The notes beneath the pieces were generated by a model. It saw only the letters and a program-made list of their open reading frames with translations. It was not told where the DNA came from and did not search any database. Positions 6,582-12,687 of a stretch of 15,594 nucleotides of DNA are shown in pieces. The stretch is from Bacillota bacterium. GTDB taxonomy: Bacteria; Bacillota; Syntrophomonadia; Syntrophomonadales; Syntrophomonadaceae. The stretch spans positions 1 to 15,594 of the forward strand of contig JAGFXV010000018.1 of assembly GCA_017861475.1 (NCBI GenBank), read 5' to 3'. The position numbers and the translations under genes were made by a program. Each line of letters opens with the position of its first letter. The first letter of the stretch is position 1.

Positions 6582-7361
6582 TTATTTGAGCAGATCCCTG
6601 ACTTTGATTTCCGGATGGTGATAGCGCTGATAGGCGGGAGTTTTTTTGCCGTACTGCAGTGCTTCCTGGGGACACCATTCGATACAGGCCAGACATTGCT
6701 CACAGTGATTTTGCCAGACCAGTTTATTATCCTCCATGACAATATTATCGCAGGGACACACTTCCAGACAGAGCCGGCATTGATTGCAGCGCTCATCCGC
6801 CCAGAAGCTTTTATCCATTTCGTGAACATGAGAAAAACTCAAGTTGTAAATCCAGGTAAAAATGATCCTTTGCCAGAGGGGGCCCTTTTCTACCGGTTTA
6901 TAAACATGGGCTTGAATCTCCCGGGCTATAGAAGAAATCTTTATACGTGCTGCAACGAAGCGCTGGTTCTGTTCTTTTTCCGAGCCCGGCCCTCCCCAGG
7001 GAATGTAATTGGAAGGCATTACCACTGACCAACCGTTGGCCAGTTTCATTCCCCGGGAAGACATTTCCCGCTGCAGTTGTATCAAAGTATTGGATACCTG
7101 GCCGGCATTATTGGCCACAGCGAAAATATAATCCACTGGCCGGGAGGACAACTGATCCAGAAAATCCATCACTCGGTGAGGTACACCCCAAATATGAACG
7201 GGAAAAACCAGACCGATAACGGATGAATCAATTTCATCCCAATTGATGTCAGCATTGACCATCGAAATCAGTTCGGTGTTCCCCAACTCTCTGGCCAGGA
7301 GTCTGGCGATCCATAGTGAATTGCCGGTCCCCGTATAGTAAAAAATAGTTGTTTTTTCCAT
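6582..7361 (-). CDS. EFR1-type flavodoxin/ferredoxin fusion protein
   Basis: This 259-residue protein has an N-terminal flavodoxin-like domain (about 1-150) with the FMN phosphate loop FYYTGTGNS at 7-15, and VFPVHIWGVPHRVMDFL, typical of EFR1 proteins. A C-terminal domain has two 4Fe-4S motifs. Cys192, 195, 198 and 202 plus Pro form the first; Cys220, 223, 226 and 230 plus Pro form the second. Cys204 (CPC) is an extra cysteine. Such proteins occur in many anaerobes and presumably pass electrons between flavin and iron-sulfur partners. No partner is established for most of them. There is no signal peptide, so it acts in the cytoplasm. The start at 7361 has GAGG about ten bases upstream on the - strand. 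It is transcribed alone, divergently from the YnzC-like gene. Confidence 0.92.
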   Translation of the reverse strand: MEKTTIFYYTGTGNSLWIARLLARELGNTELISMVNADINWDEIDSSVIGLVFPVHIWGVPHRVMDFLDQLSSRPVDYIFAVANNAGQVSNTLIQLQREMSSRGMKLANGWSVVMPSNYIPWGGPGSEKEQNQRFVAARIKISSIAREIQAHVYKPVEKGPLWQRIIFTWIYNLSFSHVHEMDKSFWADERCNQCRLCLEVCPCDNIVMEDNKLVWQNHCEQCLACIEWCPQEALQYGKKTPAYQRYHHPEIKVRDLLK

Positions 7362-7405
7362 TTATAAATCCTCACGATGTTTATCGATTGTTTTTTATTT
7401 AATTC

Positions 7406-7434
7406 AGCATAACGATTACCGGCTTGATGGTCAA
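7406..7434 (-). promoter_or_regulatory. Candidate promoter of the EFR1 gene
   Basis: On the - strand, TTGACC (7434-7429), a 17-base spacer and TATGCT (7411-7406) precede the gene with a leader of about 38 bases. The -35 is close to consensus and the -10 matches four of six positions. Confidence 0.45.
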
Positions 7435-7491
7435 TAAATACCTGGTCTTGTTATAATGCTCCCTGAATGATACTATGACGATAATAGGTGT

Positions 7492-7521
7492 TTGCTGTTT
7501 ATTATAAATTAAAAATATAAT
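7492..7521 (+). promoter_or_regulatory. Candidate promoter of the YnzC-like gene
   Basis: TTGCTG (7492-7497), an 18-base spacer and a perfect TATAAT (7516-7521) lie 32 bases before the ATG at 7554. This makes a TTG start at 7521 implausible, since it would be inside the -10. No LexA box was seen here, unlike the SOS context of ynzC in Bacillus. Confidence 0.5.
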
Positions 7522-7553
7522 TGACCAAATTCATGATAAAATTGAGGTGTACT

Positions 7554-7826
7554 ATGATAACCAAAGAATTGGTGGATCGAATTAATGAGTTGGCCCACAA
7601 AAAAAAGAGCGAAGGATTGACTTTTGCGGAGCAGGCCGAGCAAAAAAGGCTTTACAAAATATACCTGGCTTCAATACGTGAACAAGTTAAGAACCAACTG
7701 GACAACGTAGAAATCATTCCCGATGATCATGTTTGTGATGATACCTGTCAACACCATCATCATGGCCCAGGATGCAGCCATGACCACCATCATCATGGTC
7801 CCGATGGCAAACATGAAAAGCATTGA
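7554..7826 (+). CDS. YnzC/DUF896 (UPF0291) family protein with a His/Cys-rich C-terminal tail
   Basis: Residues 3-55 match the small helical YnzC/DUF896 family: VDRINELAHKKKSEGLTFAE, then EQKRLYKIYL, then VKNQLDNVEI. Family members of about 70-80 residues normally end shortly after this point. Here the protein continues to residue 90 with a tail holding 12 His and 3 Cys from residue 59 on. It includes HHHHGPGCSHDHHHH (67-81) and C61/C65. That composition is typical of nickel, zinc or cobalt binding or storage segments. The ATG at 7554 has GAGGTG four bases upstream. The function of the YnzC core is poorly defined; in Bacillus subtilis it lies in a LexA-controlled operon. A metal-linked role here is inference from composition only. 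It stands alone, divergent from the EFR1 gene and 67 bases before the DUF815 gene. Confidence 0.85.
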   Translation: MITKELVDRINELAHKKKSEGLTFAEQAEQKRLYKIYLASIREQVKNQLDNVEIIPDDHVCDDTCQHHHHGPGCSHDHHHHGPDGKHEKH

Positions 7827-7893
7827 TTGAATAGATAGTATTTTGGGGCAGGAGCCGGCACGAATTTCCTAACTTTATTAGCGGGGGTTTGGA

Positions 7894-9162
7894 ATGATCG
7901 GTAAACGTACGGAATTAAATCGTATATTGCTATATCGAAGCTTGCTGGATGACGAACTGGTCAATCTGGTATGCCAGATGTTGGACTGTGACGGTGCGGC
8001 CAACAGGGTTAAATTTGAAGAATACTTCTATATAATAAGCAACAGATTGATCGAATACAGCCGCATTCACGGCAGTCAGGGGGATGTCTGGCAAACCTAT
8101 TTTATAGATTTATTACTGCAGGATGAAAATCCTTTTAGCCTGGGATGCGAATGCAGTGCTGATCACATTGACCCGCAGCTGCGGATTATGGCCCTGAATG
8201 ATTTGCATAACCTGAAGGATCTTTTCAACCTCAACTGGTTGAACATGTGTAAATCGACATTTATTCGTTTGGATTGCAATTATCCCTATTTTAAAGGTTT
8301 GATCCCCCCTGATCCGGCTCGTTGGGAAGCTAAAAGCAAGTTGCTTGAATTGACAGGGCAAGGACCGGAAGCAGTGCTGGAAGCGCTGGAAAAGTATTAT
8401 TTTCAATTTGGTTGTGGTCTATTAGGACGCTTTAATGCTTTCCGCTGGGATAACGGTCTGCATCCCATCGCTCACCCTGATCCGATAACACTGGATGCGA
8501 TCATCGGATATGATTATCAAAAAAAGATCTTGCTGGACAATACTCGTGCTTTTGTGGCTGGACGTCCGGCTAACAATATTCTGCTTTACGGCGCCAAAGG
8601 CACCGGCAAATCATCTTCCGTCAAAGCCTTGCTGAACCTTTTCGCTGAGCAGGGTTTGCGTATGGTTGAGATTACCCGCCGCCAGCTGGCTGATATCCAT
8701 AAAATCACGGATCAACTGCGCTATCGCCGCCATCGGTTCATTTTCTTTATTGATGACCTTTCTTTCGAAGATTTCGAGGTGGATTACAAGTATATCAAAG
8801 CCAGTATGGAAGGCAGCCTGGAAGCCCGCCCGCAGAATATAATCTTCTATGTTACTTCAAATCGCCGTCATCTTGTCAAAGAAACCTGGAATGACCGTCA
8901 GCGTGGAGAAGAGGAGGTATTCCCGCCCGATTCCCAGCAGGAAAAACTGTCTTTTGCGGATCGTTTTGGCATCAGTCTGGCCTATTTGTCACCTGACCAG
9001 GAACTTTACCTGCAGATGGTTGCGGAAATGGCTGAAAATGAAGGGATCAAGATGGATCCGGAAGATTTGAGAAACAAGGCAATTCAGTGGGAGCTTGGCC
9101 ATCACGGCAGGTCAGGCCGTTCGGCCCGCCAGTTTATTGATGACTTGCTGGGGAGTCTTTAA
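7894..9162 (+). CDS. DUF815 family P-loop (AAA-like) ATPase
   Basis: This 422-residue protein has an N-terminal part of about 200 residues with no motif I recognise. An ATPase domain follows, with Walker A YGAKGTGKSS at 232-241 (Lys239) and Walker B FIFFIDDLSFE with Asp287 and Asp288. YVTSNRRHLVKE is the sensor-1-like segment. ISLAYLSPDQELYLQMV and a C-terminal RSGRSARQFIDDL complete the DUF815 pattern. These soluble proteins are widespread, often single genes, and their substrates are not known. The ATG at 7894 has a GGGGG run at 7882-7886. The 67 bases from the YnzC-like gene show no terminator, so read-through from that gene is possible. Confidence 0.9.
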   Translation: MIGKRTELNRILLYRSLLDDELVNLVCQMLDCDGAANRVKFEEYFYIISNRLIEYSRIHGSQGDVWQTYFIDLLLQDENPFSLGCECSADHIDPQLRIMALNDLHNLKDLFNLNWLNMCKSTFIRLDCNYPYFKGLIPPDPARWEAKSKLLELTGQGPEAVLEALEKYYFQFGCGLLGRFNAFRWDNGLHPIAHPDPITLDAIIGYDYQKKILLDNTRAFVAGRPANNILLYGAKGTGKSSSVKALLNLFAEQGLRMVEITRRQLADIHKITDQLRYRRHRFIFFIDDLSFEDFEVDYKYIKASMEGSLEARPQNIIFYVTSNRRHLVKETWNDRQRGEEEVFPPDSQQEKLSFADRFGISLAYLSPDQELYLQMVAEMAENEGIKMDPEDLRNKAIQWELGHHGRSGRSARQFIDDLLGSL

Positions 9163-9396
9163 GCTGTAAATTACAGGTGGATCCCCAGCATCCTAAAGGC
9201 AGGTCCCAATGCCTGACGATCCGTCAGAACTTTCTGCAACCAATCTCCTTGCCGGGCAAGCAGTCCCGTTGCTCATCCCTGAGACCATTGGCGGCTTTGC
9301 CTGCGCAATGAAGTTTCCCGCCGCGAACAACACCCAGCAAAAAAAGAATTGATCTGCTGCCCGTTCAGGGTATAACTGCCTGCTTGACCTGCATTT
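9163..9396. other. Gene-poor gap between DUF815 and Ku genes, possible gene remnant
   Basis: This 234-base stretch has coding-like composition, unlike the AT-rich spacers elsewhere in the window. On the - strand, a frame that opens after a TGA (about 9276) ends at the TAA at 9169-9171. It contains GDWLQKVLTDRQALGPAF and ends MLGIHL, which looks like a plausible protein C-terminus, but it has no start codon with a ribosome site. CTGTAAATTACAG (9164-9176) and CTGACGATCCGTCAG (9213-9227) are small palindromes. I see no clear terminator for Ku. A decayed gene is possible; nothing is firmly supported. Confidence 0.3.
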
Positions 9397-10233
9397 TCAG
9401 GCACCGGTTTTGGCCCGCTTACTTGTATTTGCTTTCTTCTTTGGAGCCGATTTTGATTTTTTGGCTTCGGTCATTTGCACACTGGCTTTAAGTGCTTCCA
9501 TCAGGTCGACAACTTTACCTCCCTGCGGCTCGGTAACGGGATTAACATATTCCTGCCCGGCTATTTTTGCTTCGATCATTTCCCACAGTGCCTGACGGTA
9601 TTCATCTTCGTAGCGACCCGGATCAAAGTCGATGGACAGGTTTTCAATCAGATCAACCGCCATTTTCAGCTCGTTGTCATGCAGTTTTTCCACTCCAACA
9701 CCAGCGCTCAAAGAGGCTGGCGATCTAATTTCATCGGGGTAGAATATGGTTTCCACAATTAAATGCTCGTCTTTTACCCGCAACACAGCCAGGGATTGTT
9801 TGGAACGGATCATGATTTTGGCGATGGCGATTCGACCGGTTTTTTTCATGGCTTCCACGATCAGTGTGTAGGCTTTGTCGCCGCCTGATGAAGGTTCCAG
9901 ATAATAGCTTTTATCAAAGTAGATCGGATCCACCTGCTCCAGCTTTACAAAGTCAAGGATATCTATGGTTTTGGTATTTTCCTGCGGAATGCGGGCAAAG
10001 TCCTCTTCATTCATAATGATATAACTGCCCTTCTGGAACTCATAACCTCTGACAATATCTTCCGGTTTCACTTCCTGTTCGCATTTGGAGCAGACTTTTT
10101 TGTAGTTGACCGGCGCCATACAGCTCTGATGCAGATAATGGAATTTCAGATCTTTGTTTTCAGTGGCAACATACATACTGACAGGAATATTGACCAGACC
10201 GAAACTTACTGCGCCTTTCCAGAGCGTTTTCAT
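9397..10233 (-). CDS. ku: Ku protein (non-homologous end joining)
   Basis: This 278-residue protein is a bacterial Ku, which forms a homodimeric ring on DNA double-strand ends and recruits the ligase LigD. The N-terminus reads MKTLWKGAVSFGLVNIPV, the family hallmark. FHYLHQSCMAPVNYKKVCSKC and VRGYEFQKGSYIIMNEEDF follow, then PIYFDKSYYLEP in the core barrel. The last 22 residues are Lys/Ala/Ser-rich (KKSKSAPKKKANTSKRAK), a basic tail of the kind that contacts DNA in bacterial Ku proteins. AAAGGAG is just upstream of the start on the - strand. Bacterial ku genes often lie next to ligD, but no ligase or polymerase domain is visible on either side. The ligase must be elsewhere, or another ligase serves. 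It could be part of a repair-rich neighbourhood with the SOS operon 2.4 kb away. Confidence 0.96.
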   Translation of the reverse strand: MKTLWKGAVSFGLVNIPVSMYVATENKDLKFHYLHQSCMAPVNYKKVCSKCEQEVKPEDIVRGYEFQKGSYIIMNEEDFARIPQENTKTIDILDFVKLEQVDPIYFDKSYYLEPSSGGDKAYTLIVEAMKKTGRIAIAKIMIRSKQSLAVLRVKDEHLIVETIFYPDEIRSPASLSAGVGVEKLHDNELKMAVDLIENLSIDFDPGRYEDEYRQALWEMIEAKIAGQEYVNPVTEPQGGKVVDLMEALKASVQMTEAKKSKSAPKKKANTSKRAKTGA

Positions 10234-10583
10234 AAAAGATACTCCTTTCCGGTTTATACATTTAGCTTTTATGCTTTGATCTGAATTTATTCGTTGGGCA
10301 AATTTTGTTTGAAGTTACGTTGGCCAAGTTTGAAAACATGTGGTAACACAAAAGAAATTGGGGAGGAACCATTTGCGGGTTAATTCATTTCTAAAAACGA
10401 CCAAATACTGCTAGTATATAAGCATATATTCTTAAAACGTCTTGAGATTGCATTACTTGGGTTGGGGATTCAATATATCACAACAATTATCGGCAAGGTG
10501 CTGCATTATCTTCAGGTTGCCTTAGTTGCGAAAGCAAATGCAGGTATAAAAAGAATGAGACTAGCGTTGGCGGAGATTTCAGA
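10234..10583. other. 350-base spacer between ku and cydB; contains an open frame running into cydB
   Basis: This should hold the divergent promoters of ku and cydB. No strong sigma-A pair stands out. A + strand frame is open from 10384 to the TAA at 10591-10593 (69 codons), overlapping the cydB start in ATGGGATTAA. It reads IALLGLGIQYITTIIGKVLH, then a charged stretch ending ISEWD. It lacks an ATG with a ribosome site; a TTG at 10462 is the best candidate start. It does not resemble the end of CydA. It may be a small membrane-associated peptide, a remnant, or chance. Confidence 0.3.
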
Positions 10584-11633
10584 ATGGGATTAAATGAACT
10601 ATGGTTTGTCTTAATAGCAATATCCTTCACGGGGTTCTTTTTCTTCGAAAGTTTTATTTTCGGAGTTGGCATCCTGATGCAATGGATGGGACGCAACCAT
10701 GATGAGAAAAATATGATTATCCATTCCTTGGAACCTGTTCGGGGAGGAAATGAGGGGTGGCTTATCATCGCAGGCGGGGCGATGTTTGCTGCTTTTCCGG
10801 GGTGGTATGATACCATGTTCAGCAGCTATTACAGCACACTGTTTCTGGCTTTGGCTGCTTTGATCATCCGCGGCGTGGCCATTGATTTCCGGGATCGTCT
10901 GGATAAGCCCGCCTGGCGCAAAACATGGAACCTTTTACTGGGCATCGCCAGTCTGCTGATCCCTTTCCTGTTGGCAGTGACACTGGTCAGTTTGCTGGCT
11001 GGTGTACCGATCAATGAAGAAAAGGAATATGTGGGCAATTTCTTCGATCTGCTGTCATGGCCGGCCTTGTGTTACGGTTTGGATCTGCTCGTCTTTTTCC
11101 TCTATCATGGTGCGGTATTCCTGAATTTAAAACTGCAGGGAGAAATGCTGGACCGGGCTTACAATACTGCTGTTCGAACAGGATGGCTGTCTCTCATAAT
11201 GGGAGGAATTGTTAGCGTTACTGCGGTATTCACCCCCAATATTTTCACCAAACCTGTTTCACTTGCCCTTGCCGCAGTGGGCATGCTGGCTTATGTGCTG
11301 TCATTTATCTGTGTTGGCAGGCGGCGTATCAGTCTGGCTTTTATCTTGAACGGGGTATCCATCATAGCTGTGATAGCAGCTTTATTTACTTCCTTGTTTC
11401 CGCGGGTTATGGTTTCCAGTCTCAATGAATCTTTCAGTCTGACCATCTACAACATTTCCTCCAGTCCATATTCGCAGAAAGTTACGACCATCGTAGCGCT
11501 TATTCTGATACCGGTCGTATTGCTCTATACCGCCTGGGCTTATTCTGTATTCAGAAGAAGAATCGCAGCCAGCCTGGAACATTTGCTGGAAAGGCCCGGT
11601 TATGCCGGGAAAAATTCAATATCAGGAAACTAA
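10584..11633 (+). CDS. cydB: Cytochrome bd oxidase subunit II (CydB), solitary and divergent
   Basis: This 349-residue, highly hydrophobic protein with about eight or nine membrane segments matches CydB along its length: LWFVLIAISFTGFFFFE, IAGGAMFAAFPGWY, GVPI, GNFFDLLSWPALCYGLDLL, GEMLDRA, and a C-terminal ISSSPYSQKVTTIVALILIP. CydB supports CydA, which carries the haems and quinol site, in oxygen-reducing cytochrome bd. Several conserved positions differ. The Asp of GFDxGVG is Ile25 (SFIFGVG). The WDGNxVW motif, whose Asp is in the proposed proton channel of the E. coli enzyme, reads RGGNEGW (53-59). No cydA lies upstream or downstream. GGAG is eight bases before the ATG. It may pair with a distant CydA-like partner or have lost oxidase function. 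It is intact, with no frameshift. Confidence 0.88.
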   Translation: MGLNELWFVLIAISFTGFFFFESFIFGVGILMQWMGRNHDEKNMIIHSLEPVRGGNEGWLIIAGGAMFAAFPGWYDTMFSSYYSTLFLALAALIIRGVAIDFRDRLDKPAWRKTWNLLLGIASLLIPFLLAVTLVSLLAGVPINEEKEYVGNFFDLLSWPALCYGLDLLVFFLYHGAVFLNLKLQGEMLDRAYNTAVRTGWLSLIMGGIVSVTAVFTPNIFTKPVSLALAAVGMLAYVLSFICVGRRRISLAFILNGVSIIAVIAALFTSLFPRVMVSSLNESFSLTIYNISSSPYSQKVTTIVALILIPVVLLYTAWAYSVFRRRIAASLEHLLERPGYAGKNSISGN

Positions 11634-11711
11634 AAAAGATACTTTGGGATATATATTTGATATAAAGAGCCAAGCAAAGCACAGATTGCCCTGATGGAGA
11701 AAGTGTTTTGG

Positions 11712-12371
11712 TTATGCAGGAGAGGAGCTATTCAAATGATTGCGAACGGTTTCAAATTCCTGATGGATCTGCATGAATAATTCAACCAGATAAGGATCAA
11801 AATGACTGCCGGCACCTTCCGTAATAATAGCCCGGCTTTTTTCATGGCTGAAAGCTTCCTTGTAGACCCGTTTCGAACGCAGCGCATCATAAACATCCAC
11901 AATGGCCATGATGCGTGCCGCGAGAGGGATATCTTCCCCGGCCAATCCTTTGGGGTAGCCGCTTCCGTCCCATTTTTCATGATGACCGATGGCAATGTTC
12001 ATGCCCATTTGCAAAAAGGTGTTGTGGGTATAACGATGTTCAACCTGGGCCAGCGTGTTGAACCCGATGGTGGTATGGGTTTTCATGATCTCGAATTCCT
12101 CCGGGGTCAATCTGCCCGGCTTGAGCAATATGGCGTCAGGTATACCTACCTTGCCGATATCATGAAGAGGGCTGGCGTGATAAATATTATCAATAAACTC
12201 TTCGTTGATCCTGTCCGCATAGCGGGGCAACAACTCCATTCTTTGGGCCATTAGACGGCACAGACTGGCGGTTCGTTCGATATGATTGCCGGTCTCATCA
12301 TCCCGGGATTCGGACAACTTGACCAGCGCAAAGATGGTGGCCATCTGTGAGTCTCGGAAAAACCGACCCAA
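11712..12371 (-). CDS. HD-GYP domain phosphodiesterase, N-terminally truncated
   Basis: The open frame of up to 219 residues encodes a complete HD-GYP domain, the class that hydrolyses cyclic di-GMP. DDETGNHIERT leads to the metal-binding SPLHDIGKVGIPD, then ILLKPGRLTPEEFEIMKTHT, then GHHEKWDGSGYPKGL, and finally ARIMAIVDVYDALRSKRVYK. All signature residues are present. No sensory or receiver domain precedes it. The frame has only a TTG start (12371) or an internal ATG (12344) without good ribosome sites. A well-formed start with AAGGAG lies upstream at 12436 but in another frame. The gene therefore looks like the remaining half of a larger sensor. If expressed, it would be a soluble, unregulated domain. 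Convergent with cydB. Confidence 0.85.
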   Translation of the reverse strand: MGRFFRDSQMATIFALVKLSESRDDETGNHIERTASLCRLMAQRMELLPRYADRINEEFIDNIYHASPLHDIGKVGIPDAILLKPGRLTPEEFEIMKTHTTIGFNTLAQVEHRYTHNTFLQMGMNIAIGHHEKWDGSGYPKGLAGEDIPLAARIMAIVDVYDALRSKRVYKEAFSHEKSRAIITEGAGSHFDPYLVELFMQIHQEFETVRNHLNSSSPA

Positions 12372-12436
12372 TGGATTCCCTCGGCGATTTGCACCGGCCC
12401 GCTGTAATCAAGCTCATCCTGCTGCAATAGATTCAT
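12340..12436 (-). pseudogene. N-terminal leader of the HD-GYP gene, out of frame after a probable deletion
   Basis: On the - strand an ATG at 12436, with AAGGAG about eight bases upstream, starts MNLLQQDELDYSGPVQIAEG, then IHWVGFSE. This resembles the opening of metallo-beta-lactamase-fold proteins such as the oxygen-binding di-iron (ODP) domain, where a EIxxGIYWVG strand is usual. After about 28-32 residues the similarity stops and the HD-GYP coding begins in a different frame (offset of 2). A deletion removing the body of the N-terminal domain, with a frame change at the junction, explains this best. The ODP assignment is from memory of the family pattern and is moderately sure. Confidence 0.5.
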
Positions 12437-12622
12437 ATTCTGCTCCTTCCCTTAAAATGTTGCTTATTTAACATATATAACTGGTTGTGGGAGTGGAAGG
12501 GTATTCTTTGTAACTCTATTCTAACATTTTCCCTGCGATTGAGGGGACTTACCTACGCATTGGCAATGATGGTTTTCTGGCTGAAACAAGGGTTGCTTTC
12601 ATCTGTCTGTTCAGGCCAGTGC

Positions 12623-12650
12623 TTGACTTAAGCTATGAAAGTGCTATCAT
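12623..12650 (+). promoter_or_regulatory. SOS promoter of the polymerase operon
   Basis: TTGACT (12623-12628), a 16-base spacer and TATCAT (12645-12650) preceded by TGC, an extended -10. Transcription would start near 12657. This places any polymerase start before about 12660 upstream of the transcript and so rules out the longest open frame. Confidence 0.72.
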
Positions 12651-12653
12651 AAT

Positions 12654-12667
12654 AGAACAGATGTTCC
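12654..12667. promoter_or_regulatory. LexA (DinR-type) SOS box
   Basis: AGAACAGATGTTCC contains GAAC-N4-GTTC, the core of the Gram-positive LexA consensus CGAACRNRYGTTCG. It lies four bases after the -10 and over the likely transcription start, where LexA would block the promoter. It is next to a Y-family polymerase gene, a classic SOS target. Confidence 0.85.
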
Positions 12668-12687
12668 TCGAAAATGCGGTGGATGTT

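Noticed and set aside
6459..7028. Long + strand frame opposite the EFR1 gene
   Set aside because: It is the antisense shadow of a well-supported flavodoxin/ferredoxin gene and overlaps the end of the CoA-transferase and the shared terminator.
7521..7553. TTG start for the YnzC-like protein
   Set aside because: It falls within the predicted -10 and lacks a ribosome site; the ATG at 7554 with GAGGTG gives the family N-terminus.
7755..7800. Tandem repeat from the CAC/CAT runs
   Set aside because: The runs are His codons within a reading frame, interrupted by other residues, with no exact DNA repeat unit.
11594..11612. CCCGG/CCGGG hairpin at the end of cydB as a terminator
   Set aside because: It is inside the coding sequence and is followed by A residues, not T, on the + strand; no T-run follows on the - strand either.
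11802..12254. 150-codon + strand frame
   Set aside because: Antisense to the HD-GYP domain, which has all its signature residues.
12470..12482. Third copy of the operator (AACATATATAAC)
   Set aside because: The ACATATGT core is not matched and it lies in a generally AT-rich spacer.
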